Assembly (NCBI GenBank): GCA_013003515.1
Contig: JABDIW010000146.1
Coordinates: forward strand, 1-6,300
Direction of reading: 5' to 3'
Source of the DNA: Acidimicrobiia bacterium
Lineage (GTDB): Bacteria; Actinomycetota; Acidimicrobiia; Spongiisociales; UBA5794
Length of the DNA: 6,300 nt
The notes under the pieces were generated by a model that saw only the letters and a program-made list of their open reading frames with translations, did no database searches and had not been told where the DNA came from. The stretch's first letter is position 1; every line of letters starts with the position of its first letter. The position numbers and the translations under genes are program-made. This document shows positions 1 through 5,590 of the stretch, piece after piece.

Positions 1-42
1 TGGCTGAGATCGGGCTGCTCATACATCCAGACTATTCGACGT

Positions 43-888
43 CTACGCCGTCGACGTCGCGGTCTGCCGGCTGGGCCGCGTCAGGAAGTTGCGGGCACTC
101 AGGACCACGAAGAACAGGACGATGGGCACGAGCGCCATGGTCGCCGATCCCGCGGTGTCGAGGTGATAGCTGAGAACGAGTCCCGTGATCACGGAAAGAA
201 CTCCGATCAGCGCCGCGGTCAGCATCATCAGCGGCAGACGCTTGACCAACAGAGCAGCAGTTGCCGGTGGGCCGACCAGCAGCCCAAACACCAGGAGGGT
301 GCCGACCGTTTGGAACGAGCCCACGATGACTGCGGTGATCAACCCCAGCAGCACCCAGTGGGCGAGCCCGGGCCGGAGGCCGAGGAGCCGGGCCTTTTGT
401 TCGTTGAAAGCGAGTACGAGGAAGGGGCGATAGAGCAAGACCGATGCTGCAGCCGAGACGGCGAGGATCACCGCCAGCACCGCAATGTCGCCGTCGGTGA
501 CACCGAGGACGTCTCCGAACAGAATCGACGTGAGGCTCCCGGTATACGACGCCGTTCGTGAGATGAGGATCACCCCGAGTGCCAGCATCCCGGCAAAGAG
601 GAGCCCGATCCCGGTGTCTTCCGAGAAGGTCGTCTGGCGGTGAACCAGGTTGATGCCGAGGATCATCACCACGGCTGCGATGGCTGCTCCGACGAGCACG
701 TTGAAGTCGAACAGGATCGCCAGCGCGATGCCAGGGATGACTCCGTGAACCAGGGCGTCGCCCAGAAAGCTCATTCCCCGGATCACCACCCAGGTGCCGA
801 CCAAGGCGAGGGCGACGGCGGCGATCGAGCCACCCAGCAGCGCCCGTTGCTGGAAGGCGAATTCGAACGGATCGAGAAGCCAACTCAC
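43..888 (-). CDS. aztB: Zinc (metal) ABC transporter permease, AztB/ZnuB family (ABC-3)
   Basis: This is the integral-membrane channel subunit of a zinc-type ABC importer; it would form a dimer in the cytoplasmic membrane, receive metal from the binding lipoprotein encoded just upstream and be powered by the ATPase at 2345-3190. The 281-residue product is hydrophobic throughout with about eight predicted helices and carries hallmarks of the ABC-3 permease family: RGMSFLGDALVHGVIPGIAL at about 37-56, FSEDTGIGLLFAGMLALGV at about 88-106, an ILFGDVLGV segment near 122-130 and GLLVGPPATAALLVKR near 203-218. Length is normal for the family. The start is GTG (886-888) and no strong Shine-Dalgarno is visible; it lies 30 bp after the binding-protein stop, so the two genes are probably one operon. 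Overall resemblance is closest to actinobacterial AztB as I remember it. Manganese as substrate is not excluded by the permease alone; the Zur-type regulator and histidine loop of the neighbour favour zinc. Confidence 0.93.
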   Translation of the reverse strand: MSWLLDPFEFAFQQRALLGGSIAAVALALVGTWVVIRGMSFLGDALVHGVIPGIALAILFDFNVLVGAAIAAVVMILGINLVHRQTTFSEDTGIGLLFAGMLALGVILISRTASYTGSLTSILFGDVLGVTDGDIAVLAVILAVSAAASVLLYRPFLVLAFNEQKARLLGLRPGLAHWVLLGLITAVIVGSFQTVGTLLVFGLLVGPPATAALLVKRLPLMMLTAALIGVLSVITGLVLSYHLDTAGSATMALVPIVLFFVVLSARNFLTRPSRQTATSTA

Positions 889-918
889 GTCAGCACCGTA
901 CCGCTGCCGATGGCACGG

Positions 919-1860
919 TCATCGACCGAGCGCTTCGGCGATGCTGGTCGCATTGAGCCGGGCCATGTCGATGAGAGTCTCGGCGCTCGATCCCGGTCCA
1001 CCCAGGGAGCCCGTGAACAGCGAGACGACCTGGGCGTCGGAGCCCAACTCGGCAGCGACGGCGTCTGCCAGAGCCTGCGGCTGGGTCGTCTCGCCAAACA
1101 CCACAGTGACATCCTCGCGGCGCATCACATCGACGAGCGACGCCAGCTCCTCGGAGCTTGGTGAGGCGACGGTCGAGCCGGAGGGAATCACGGTGCCGAC
1201 GACCTCGAAGTCGTATCGATTGGCGAAGTATCCGAGCGAGCCATGGCTCGTCACCAGCTTGCGCTGCTCGTCGGGGATGATCGACAGAATGCTCGAGATG
1301 TCGGCGTCGGCGGTGAGGAGCCGAGTCGCGTAGTCCTCGCCTCGAGCGGCCCAGTCGACGGAAGGGTCGATCCTTTCCAGTTCGGCGGCCAGGAGACGAG
1401 AGGCGTCGGCCATCCGGGCGAGATCGAACCAGACGTGAGGGTCCTCGGTGCCGTGGTCGTCGCCTTCGTGGTCGTCGCCGAACGGTAGGGGATCGAGGAG
1501 CGGTCCCACCTCGAACACCTCGACGCCGTCGGCGGCTGCCCCGTCGAGCACGTCCTCGAGACCCTCCTCGAGACCGAGGCCGTTGGCGAGCACCAGGTCC
1601 GCTCGATTGATGTCGGCAACCTGAGCCGATGACGCCCGGAAGTCGTGGGGGTCGGCGCCGATCGGCATCAGCACGATGACCTCGCCGGCATCTCCCAGGA
1701 CGTTGGTGGCGAGATCTCCCATCACCGTGGTTGTGGCCACCACGGTGAGCCCTGTCCCGGAGGCCTCTCCTTCATCGCCACAAGCCGTGACCAACAGCGC
1801 AATCACCAGACCGACCGCGATGGCCGGGAGCTGCAGTCTCTTCGTGGTGCGGGATCTCAT
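919..1860 (-). CDS. aztC: Zinc ABC transporter substrate-binding lipoprotein (ZnuA/AztC family, cluster A-I)
   Basis: This extracytoplasmic lipoprotein captures zinc and hands it to the permease. With the start at 1860 the product is 313 residues. Residues 1-26 are a lipoprotein signal peptide (basic RSRTTKR, hydrophobic core, lipobox LVTAC) and Cys27 is the lipidation site. The mature protein begins TVVATTTVMGDLATNVLG and shows the three expected metal-ligand histidines: His72 (GADPHDF), His142 (EDPHVWFD) and His206 (TSHGSLGYF). Histidine rather than glutamate at the third position and the short His/Asp loop at about 128-137 (GDDHEGDDHG) are zinc-type features. The segment LFTGSLGGPGSSAETLIDM near 281-299 is the family C-terminal motif, with Gly where Mn/Zn relatives often have Asp. 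An in-frame ATG exists 30 bp upstream (1890) but falls inside the operator; the start at 1860 has GAGG about 5 nt upstream and gives a normal signal peptide. It shares an operon with the permease gene and is probably repressed by Zur. Confidence 0.93.
   Translation of the reverse strand: MRSRTTKRLQLPAIAVGLVIALLVTACGDEGEASGTGLTVVATTTVMGDLATNVLGDAGEVIVLMPIGADPHDFRASSAQVADINRADLVLANGLGLEEGLEDVLDGAAADGVEVFEVGPLLDPLPFGDDHEGDDHGTEDPHVWFDLARMADASRLLAAELERIDPSVDWAARGEDYATRLLTADADISSILSIIPDEQRKLVTSHGSLGYFANRYDFEVVGTVIPSGSTVASPSSEELASLVDVMRREDVTVVFGETTQPQALADAVAAELGSDAQVVSLFTGSLGGPGSSAETLIDMARLNATSIAEALGR
1453..1479 (-). repeat. Perfect 12-bp direct repeat (15-bp period) encoding the His/Asp loop of the zinc-binding protein
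   Basis: GTGGTCGTCGCC occurs at 1453-1464 and again at 1468-1479, separated by TTC. On the coding (minus) strand the two copies encode GDDHE and GDDHG in tandem, so the metal-attracting loop of the binding protein is made of a duplicated five-residue unit. The repeat is directly visible; that it arose by slippage and could vary in copy number is inference. Confidence 0.8.
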
Positions 1861-1874
1861 CTTGTCCTCTATAG

Positions 1875-1912
1875 TGAGAATGGTTCTCAATCAGTAATGA
1901 GAACCATACCCA
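1875..1912. promoter_or_regulatory. Double Zur-box operator between the divergent zinc genes
   Basis: TGAGAATGGTTCTCA (1875-1889) is a 7-1-7 Fur-superfamily palindrome with one arm mismatch and closely follows the actinobacterial Zur consensus TGAnAATGATTnTCA. A second copy in the opposite orientation, TGAGAACCATACCCA (1898-1912), agrees with the reverse complement of the first at 13 of 15 positions. Seen another way, ATGGTTCTCA (1880-1889) and TGAGAACCAT (1898-1907) are perfect 10-bp inverted arms with an 8-bp spacer. Box centres are 23 bp apart, roughly two helical turns, compatible with cooperative binding of two dimers. The pair sits 15 bp from the leftward lipoprotein start and 13 bp from the rightward zur start, so one occupied operator would cover both promoters. 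Candidate hexamers such as TATAGA on the minus strand (1868-1873) are too weak for me to call separate promoters. Confidence 0.8.
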
Positions 1913-1925
1913 ATAGGATCCAGCT

Positions 1926-2363
1926 ATGACAACATCGATCGACCGCGAGGTCGAGAGTCGGCTCGCCGAGCAGGACGTTCGCTACACCCGGGGGCGTCGG
2001 ATGGTCGTTGCGGGCCTGAGCAGTGCCGGTGGGCCGCTGTCTGCAGCGGAGCTCCATGCCGGCGTCGGCAACGAGCTGCCATTGTCCTCGCTCTACCGGT
2101 CGCTGGCGGTCCTCGAGGAGGCCGGGGTGCTTGCTCCCCACCACGGCACCAAGGGTCTCACCCGCTACGAACTCGCCGAATGGCTGCGCGGCCACCATCA
2201 CCATCTCATCTGTACCCAATGCGGAGCCGTCGAGGACGTAGCCGTCACCGACCGTCACGAGTCCCAGGTCGAACGCGTCGTCGACGAGATCAGCTCGGCG
2301 GCATCCTTCACACCGGTGAGCCATGCCCTTGAAATCGAAGGGCGATGCGCTCGATGCACGTGA
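1926..2363 (+). CDS. zur: Fur-family transcriptional regulator, probable zinc repressor Zur
   Basis: This cytoplasmic regulator probably represses zinc-uptake genes when zinc is bound. The 145-residue product has the Fur family layout: a winged-helix DNA-binding domain at about 10-82, with the recognition region PLSAAELHAGVGNELPLSSL and YRSLAVLEEAGVL near 37-69, then a hinge and a metal/dimer domain. The latter contains the HHHH run at 90-93, CTQC (Cys97, Cys100), His111, His133 and the C-terminal CARC (Cys141, Cys144). The two Cys pairs form the structural zinc site of the family and the histidines contribute to sensing sites. AGGA at 1915-1918, 7 nt before the ATG, supports the start. The gene diverges from the zinc-binding lipoprotein gene across a Zur-box pair that would also cover its own promoter, implying autoregulation. 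Zinc specificity is inferred from the operator and the adjacent transporter; Fur or Mur function is less likely. Confidence 0.92.
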   Translation: MTTSIDREVESRLAEQDVRYTRGRRMVVAGLSSAGGPLSAAELHAGVGNELPLSSLYRSLAVLEEAGVLAPHHGTKGLTRYELAEWLRGHHHHLICTQCGAVEDVAVTDRHESQVERVVDEISSAASFTPVSHALEIEGRCARCT

Positions 2364-3190
2364 TCAACGCTGTCGAAGGCCGCGATCTGGTGATCCGATA
2401 CGGGGATCACACCGCCCTCGACCGGTCGACGTTCTCGATCCCTGCCGGGACCATCACCGCCATCATCGGCCCCAACGGTTCCGGCAAGTCGACGCTGCTC
2501 AACGCCATCGCCGGGCTCGTGGACCCGGCGGCGGGCACGATCGACGTGTCGGCCCGGGACGGCGGTTCGAGCCGCATCTCGTACGTGCTGCAGACGACCA
2601 AGGTCAACGACAGCCTCCCGGTGTCGGTGAGGGAGGTCGTCACGATGGGCCGCTACGCCGGTCTCGGTGCCTACGGGTGGCTGACCGGCGAGGACCGGCA
2701 GGAGGTCGATGCAGCGATGGAGCGCACCGGCATCACGGACCTGGGGTCCCGACAGCTTCACGAGCTGTCCGGAGGGCAGCGCCAGCGGGTCTTCGTGGCG
2801 CAAGGCATGGCCCAGAGCCACGACCTTCTCCTGCTCGATGAGCCGCTCACCGGCATCGACCTGACGACGGCCCAAGCGATCGACGAGGCGATCCACGAGG
2901 AGCGACAACGCGGATGCACGGTGCTGCTCACCACTCACGACCTCTCGGAAGCGCAGGTCGCCGACCACGTCGTACTGCTTGCCGGGCGGGTCGTAGCGAG
3001 CGGCCCGCCACAGCACGTTCTCACACTGGAGAATCTGAAGGCTGCGTATGGCCCCGCCGTGCTGCATGTCGGAGAGGACGGCCTGTTCGTCGACGACGCG
3101 GCTCATGCACCGGTCGACGAACGGCGCGTTCATCTGCAACGCTCGATCCACACCGAGTCTTCCCAGACCGAAGCCCACCCCGAGACCTAG
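2345..3190 (+). CDS. aztA: Zinc ABC transporter ATP-binding protein, AztA/ZnuC family
   Basis: This ATPase subunit energises zinc import by hydrolysing ATP at the cytoplasmic face of the permease. In the 281-residue product the nucleotide-binding motifs are complete and in order: Walker A GPNGSGKST (42-50), Q-loop Gln83 in YVLQTTK, the family-typical SVREVVTMGRYAGLG (94-108), signature LSGGQRQR (141-148), Walker B LLLLDEP (161-167), D-loop GID (170-172) and the H-loop His198 in TTHD. The region after about 240 is a non-ABC tail with five scattered histidines. The start is uncertain: ATG 2345 overlaps the end of zur by 19 bp, while ATG 2354 and GTG 2360 are in-frame alternatives; GAAGGG at 2337-2342 lies slightly close for 2345 and slightly far for 2354. 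The overlap implies translational coupling with zur. The subunit is encoded apart from its permease and binding protein, which are on the opposite strand of the same control region. Confidence 0.93.
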   Translation: MRSMHVINAVEGRDLVIRYGDHTALDRSTFSIPAGTITAIIGPNGSGKSTLLNAIAGLVDPAAGTIDVSARDGGSSRISYVLQTTKVNDSLPVSVREVVTMGRYAGLGAYGWLTGEDRQEVDAAMERTGITDLGSRQLHELSGGQRQRVFVAQGMAQSHDLLLLDEPLTGIDLTTAQAIDEAIHEERQRGCTVLLTTHDLSEAQVADHVVLLAGRVVASGPPQHVLTLENLKAAYGPAVLHVGEDGLFVDDAAHAPVDERRVHLQRSIHTESSQTEAHPET

Positions 3191-3217
3191 GCTCGCCGCA
3201 CTCGAAGGGAGTTCACC

Positions 3218-3787
3218 ATGGCGCACGTCCTCGTCGTCCATCACGTCCAGGGCCTCACCGATGGGGTCGCCGCGTTCTGTAACCGTCTGCGAGACGCCGG
3301 CCACGAGGTGTCGGCGCCCGATCTCTTCGACGGTCAGGTCTTCGACACCATCGAAGCCGGCCTGTCCCATGTCGAGAGCGTCGGATTCCAGGCGATCCTC
3401 GAGTCGGTCGACCGGGCTGCGGCTGAGATTCCTGTCGACCTCGTCTACGCAGGCTTCTCCCTGGGTGCCATGGCGGCCCATCGGCTTTCCCAGACCCGTC
3501 CTGGTGCTCGTGGAGCATTGCTGTATCACCACGGCGACGTGCCGATCGAGACATTTGGCAACGAGTGGCCGGAAGGTGTCGATGTCCAGATCCACATCGC
3601 CGAACGCGACGAGTTCCGTGAGGAGGGAGTCCCGGAGGCGTTTGTGGCGAAGGCAGCCGAGGTGGCCCGCGCCGATCTGTTCCTCTACCCGGGGTCAAGT
3701 CATCTGTTCATGGACTCGAGCCTCGATGGGTACGACCGGGCCTCGTCCGAGCTGGCCATCGAGCGGACGCTGGAGTTCCTCGGCTGA
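3218..3787 (+). CDS. Dienelactone hydrolase family protein (alpha/beta hydrolase)
   Basis: This is a predicted cytoplasmic alpha/beta hydrolase of the dienelactone hydrolase family; the natural substrate cannot be told from sequence. The 189-residue product shows a plausible catalytic triad: Ser81 in the nucleophile elbow GFSLGA, Asp131 in AERDEF and His162 in GSSHLF, with the early strand VLVVHHVQGLT and the segment APDLFDG near 33-39 typical of the family. Classical dienelactone hydrolase uses Cys as nucleophile; Ser here is common in actinobacterial relatives of unknown function. It is shorter than the usual roughly 230 residues but has no sign of truncation. AGGGAG at 3206-3211, 6 nt before ATG, is a strong ribosome site. 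It follows the zinc ATPase gene by 27 bp on the same strand with no visible terminator, so co-transcription with zur-aztA is likely, though no link to zinc is known to me. No signal peptide is seen. Confidence 0.88.
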   Translation: MAHVLVVHHVQGLTDGVAAFCNRLRDAGHEVSAPDLFDGQVFDTIEAGLSHVESVGFQAILESVDRAAAEIPVDLVYAGFSLGAMAAHRLSQTRPGARGALLYHHGDVPIETFGNEWPEGVDVQIHIAERDEFREEGVPEAFVAKAAEVARADLFLYPGSSHLFMDSSLDGYDRASSELAIERTLEFLG

Positions 3788-3819
3788 GCTGATGTGCCTC
3801 CCGATGTGGGAAGGCTCAG
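3784..3819. terminator. Possible bidirectional hairpin between convergent genes
   Basis: CTGAGC (3784-3789) and GCTCAG (3814-3819) are inverted repeats, and inside them GCCTCCC (3796-3802) can pair with GGGAAGGC (3808-3815) around a 5-nt loop with one bulged A; the two pairings share bases at 3814-3815, so they compete in part. The structure spans the stop codons of both the hydrolase (3785-3787) and the kinase (3816-3818). There is no T-run on either side, so it is at best a weak or Rho-assisted terminator. Confidence 0.3.
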
Positions 3820-4901
3820 TCGACCAGGAGCTTCGGGAGGGCCACGGAGACCGTGGTCCCGGCTCCCGGTTCGCTGTCCATGGAGATGATCCCGCCATGA
3901 GCCTCGACGAGGTCCCGGCTGATGGTGAGCCCAAGCCCGGTCCCCTTCGAAGTCGAGCCCTTGTGGAACCGGTCGAACACCCACTCAACCTCGTCGTCGG
4001 TGAGGCCGACCCCTGTGTCGGAAACGGTGATGAGGGCAGACGATCCCTGATCCTCGACGCGCAGTCTCAGGCTTCCGCCGTCGGGCATCGCGTTGAGGGC
4101 ATTCACCACGAGATTGGCGATGACTTCTCGAATCCGGACCGGATCGATCAGCATGCCCGGCAACGGGGGAGCCTGGACGTCCACCACGACCCCCTGGGCG
4201 TCGGCGATTCGCCGATGGGCGTCTGCCACGTCCCCAGCGAGGTCGGCGAGGTCGGTCGGCTCTGGGTGCAATGCCAGCGGCCCAGCCTCGGCGAGGCTCA
4301 GTGTCTTGAGGTCCTCGAGCAGCCGTTCCATGACCCTGACCTCGTCGAGGAGCAGTCCGAGGTGCTCGGGGTCGGGCTCGTGGACCCCGTCGAGCATGGC
4401 CTCGACCTCACCCCGAACCACCGTGAGAGGCGTCCTCAACTCGTGACCGAGATCCGCCAGCAACTGGCGGCGCTGCTCGCGGGCCGATTCGAGTCGCTCG
4501 GCCATCTGATTGAACGACGCCACCACGGTCCCTGTGGACCCGCGGGTCCCGGCGACTCGCACCGAGTAGTCGCCGTCTGCAAGCGACCCGGCGGCACCGA
4601 TCAGGTCCCGGACCGATCGGATGCTGCCAAACCCTCGAGCGATCCGGCCGAAGAGGAACAACAGGATGAAGGGGAGCGCCGGGATCAATGCCCACCAGTT
4701 GTTGGTGTCCGTCGAGAGGATCAGGACGATGGCCACGACGAGGACCAGGGGGAACGGTATGACGAAGAACACCAGTGCCTTGGCCATGCGCCGGCCAAAG
4801 CCCTGCCACTCCTCGGCGCCACGCCGCGGTTCCCATCCTCCGCCGGCTTGAACGCCATAGCTCCAGTGTGGCGGCCGCCCTCGCCTCCTCGACCTAGGCA
4901 T
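3816..4901 (-). CDS. Sensor histidine kinase, HAMP/HisKA/HATPase_c, with minimal extracytoplasmic loop
   Basis: This membrane kinase would autophosphorylate on a histidine and pass phosphate to the response regulator encoded immediately upstream. The 361-residue product begins with an Arg/Trp/Gly-rich cytoplasmic segment (1-38), then two transmembrane helices at about 41-62 and 69-86 joined by only a few residues (STDTNN), a HAMP linker at about 86-140, a DHp domain with H-box LADLGHELRTPLT (phospho-acceptor His153), and a HATPase_c domain with N-box NLVVNALNAMPDGG (263-276), G1 DTGVGL (295-300), F-box VFDRFHKG (308-315) and G2 GTGLGLTIS (320-328). All catalytic motifs are intact. The ATG at 4901 overlaps the regulator stop by 8 bp and has no clear ribosome site, which suggests coupled translation; an internal ATG at 4787 would remove the N-terminal segment but has no better site. 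The near absence of an external loop is typical of kinases that sense within the membrane or through a partner. The stimulus is unknown. Confidence 0.92.
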   Translation of the reverse strand: MPRSRRRGRPPHWSYGVQAGGGWEPRRGAEEWQGFGRRMAKALVFFVIPFPLVLVVAIVLILSTDTNNWWALIPALPFILLFLFGRIARGFGSIRSVRDLIGAAGSLADGDYSVRVAGTRGSTGTVVASFNQMAERLESAREQRRQLLADLGHELRTPLTVVRGEVEAMLDGVHEPDPEHLGLLLDEVRVMERLLEDLKTLSLAEAGPLALHPEPTDLADLAGDVADAHRRIADAQGVVVDVQAPPLPGMLIDPVRIREVIANLVVNALNAMPDGGSLRLRVEDQGSSALITVSDTGVGLTDDEVEWVFDRFHKGSTSKGTGLGLTISRDLVEAHGGIISMDSEPGAGTTVSVALPKLLVD

Positions 4902-5583
4902 CGGTGAACCGGTATCCCACGCCGTAGACCGTCAACACCAGGCTCGGGCGCTTGGGGTCGGGCTCGATCTTGCGGCGGATGTTCTTGATGTGGGCGTCGA
5001 CCGACCGCTCGTACGACTCGAACGAGACCCCGTGGACGGCGTCGAGCAACTGGGCCCGGGTGTAGATGCGGCCCGGCTGACGGGCCAGCGTCAACAGGAG
5101 GTCGAACTCGGTGGAGGTCAGCTCGATGTCTTCGCCGTCGACGGTGACGCGCCGCTTCGGGATGTCCAGGTGCAGCGGACCGGCCCGGACAACTTCTCCG
5201 CCGCCAATGGTGGCGTCGGCACGCCGGAGGACGGCCCGGATCCGGGCGACCAGCTCCTTGGGGCTGAACGGCTTGACGATGTAGTCGTCGGCGCCGAGCT
5301 CCAGGCCGACAATGCGGTCGCTCTCCTCGGTGCGGGCCGTCAGCATGATGATCGGAACCGAAGACGACTCCCGTAGCTTGCGGGTGACATCGAGACCGTC
5401 CATGCCGGGGAGTCCCAGGTCGAGGACGATCATGTCGGGCCGCTCTGCCCGCGCCACCTGAAGGGCGGCGACTCCGTCGGTGGCCTCGAGGACGTCGAAG
5501 CCCGCCTGGCGCAGATAGTCGCGCACCAGGCGGGCGATCTTGAGCTCGTCCTCGACGACCAGAACCTTCTTCACTCCGCTCAT
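4894..5583 (-). CDS. OmpR/PhoB-family two-component response regulator
   Basis: This cytoplasmic transcription factor is the likely partner of the histidine kinase whose gene it overlaps by 8 bp. With the start at 5583 it is 229 residues, the normal size for the family. The receiver domain (about 5-120) has the acidic pair Glu11-Asp12 (VVEDE), phospho-acceptor Asp55 (MIVLDLGLPGMDG), Thr82 (MLTARTEE) and Lys104 (IVKPFSPKEL). The winged-helix output domain (about 134-227) includes ELTSTEFDLLLTLARQPG, the recognition helix region SYERSVDAHIKNIRRKI (190-206) and the C-terminal hairpin VYGVGYRF. The reading frame stays open upstream to 5721, but those extra 46 codons lie inside the preceding gene and do not resemble a receiver; the ATG at 5581-5583 is therefore chosen. 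No Shine-Dalgarno precedes it, and the upstream gene stops 7 nt earlier, so translation is probably coupled to that gene. Its target promoters are not evident in this window. Confidence 0.93.
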   Translation of the reverse strand: MSGVKKVLVVEDELKIARLVRDYLRQAGFDVLEATDGVAALQVARAERPDMIVLDLGLPGMDGLDVTRKLRESSSVPIIMLTARTEESDRIVGLELGADDYIVKPFSPKELVARIRAVLRRADATIGGGEVVRAGPLHLDIPKRRVTVDGEDIELTSTEFDLLLTLARQPGRIYTRAQLLDAVHGVSFESYERSVDAHIKNIRRKIEPDPKRPSLVLTVYGVGYRFTDA

Positions 5584-5590
5584 TGTGGCG

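Noticed and set aside
1..42. Possible start of another minus-strand gene after the permease (ATG at 24-26 or 20-22).
   Set aside because: Only about eight codons are visible, neither ATG has a Shine-Dalgarno, and the peptide is too short to recognise; a continuing zinc operon is possible but not supported.
32..883. 283-codon minus-strand open frame overlapping the permease.
   Set aside because: It is an Arg-rich frame-shifted reading of the permease, which itself has the family motifs and membrane helices.
1861..1890. Upstream in-frame ATG at 1890 as the start of the zinc-binding lipoprotein.
   Set aside because: It would place codons inside the Zur operator and put an acidic ten-residue extension before the signal peptide; ATG 1860 has a GAGG site and a normal lipoprotein signal.
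2255..3595. Long open frame of 446 codons on the minus strand opposite zur, aztA and the hydrolase.
   Set aside because: It is antisense to three genes with intact motifs, has no recognisable domain and reflects high-GC frame openness.
3048..4907. 619-codon plus-strand open frame crossing the hydrolase, the convergent junction and the kinase.
   Set aside because: Low-complexity Arg/Ser/Pro composition and full overlap with motif-bearing genes on both strands mark it as a shadow frame.
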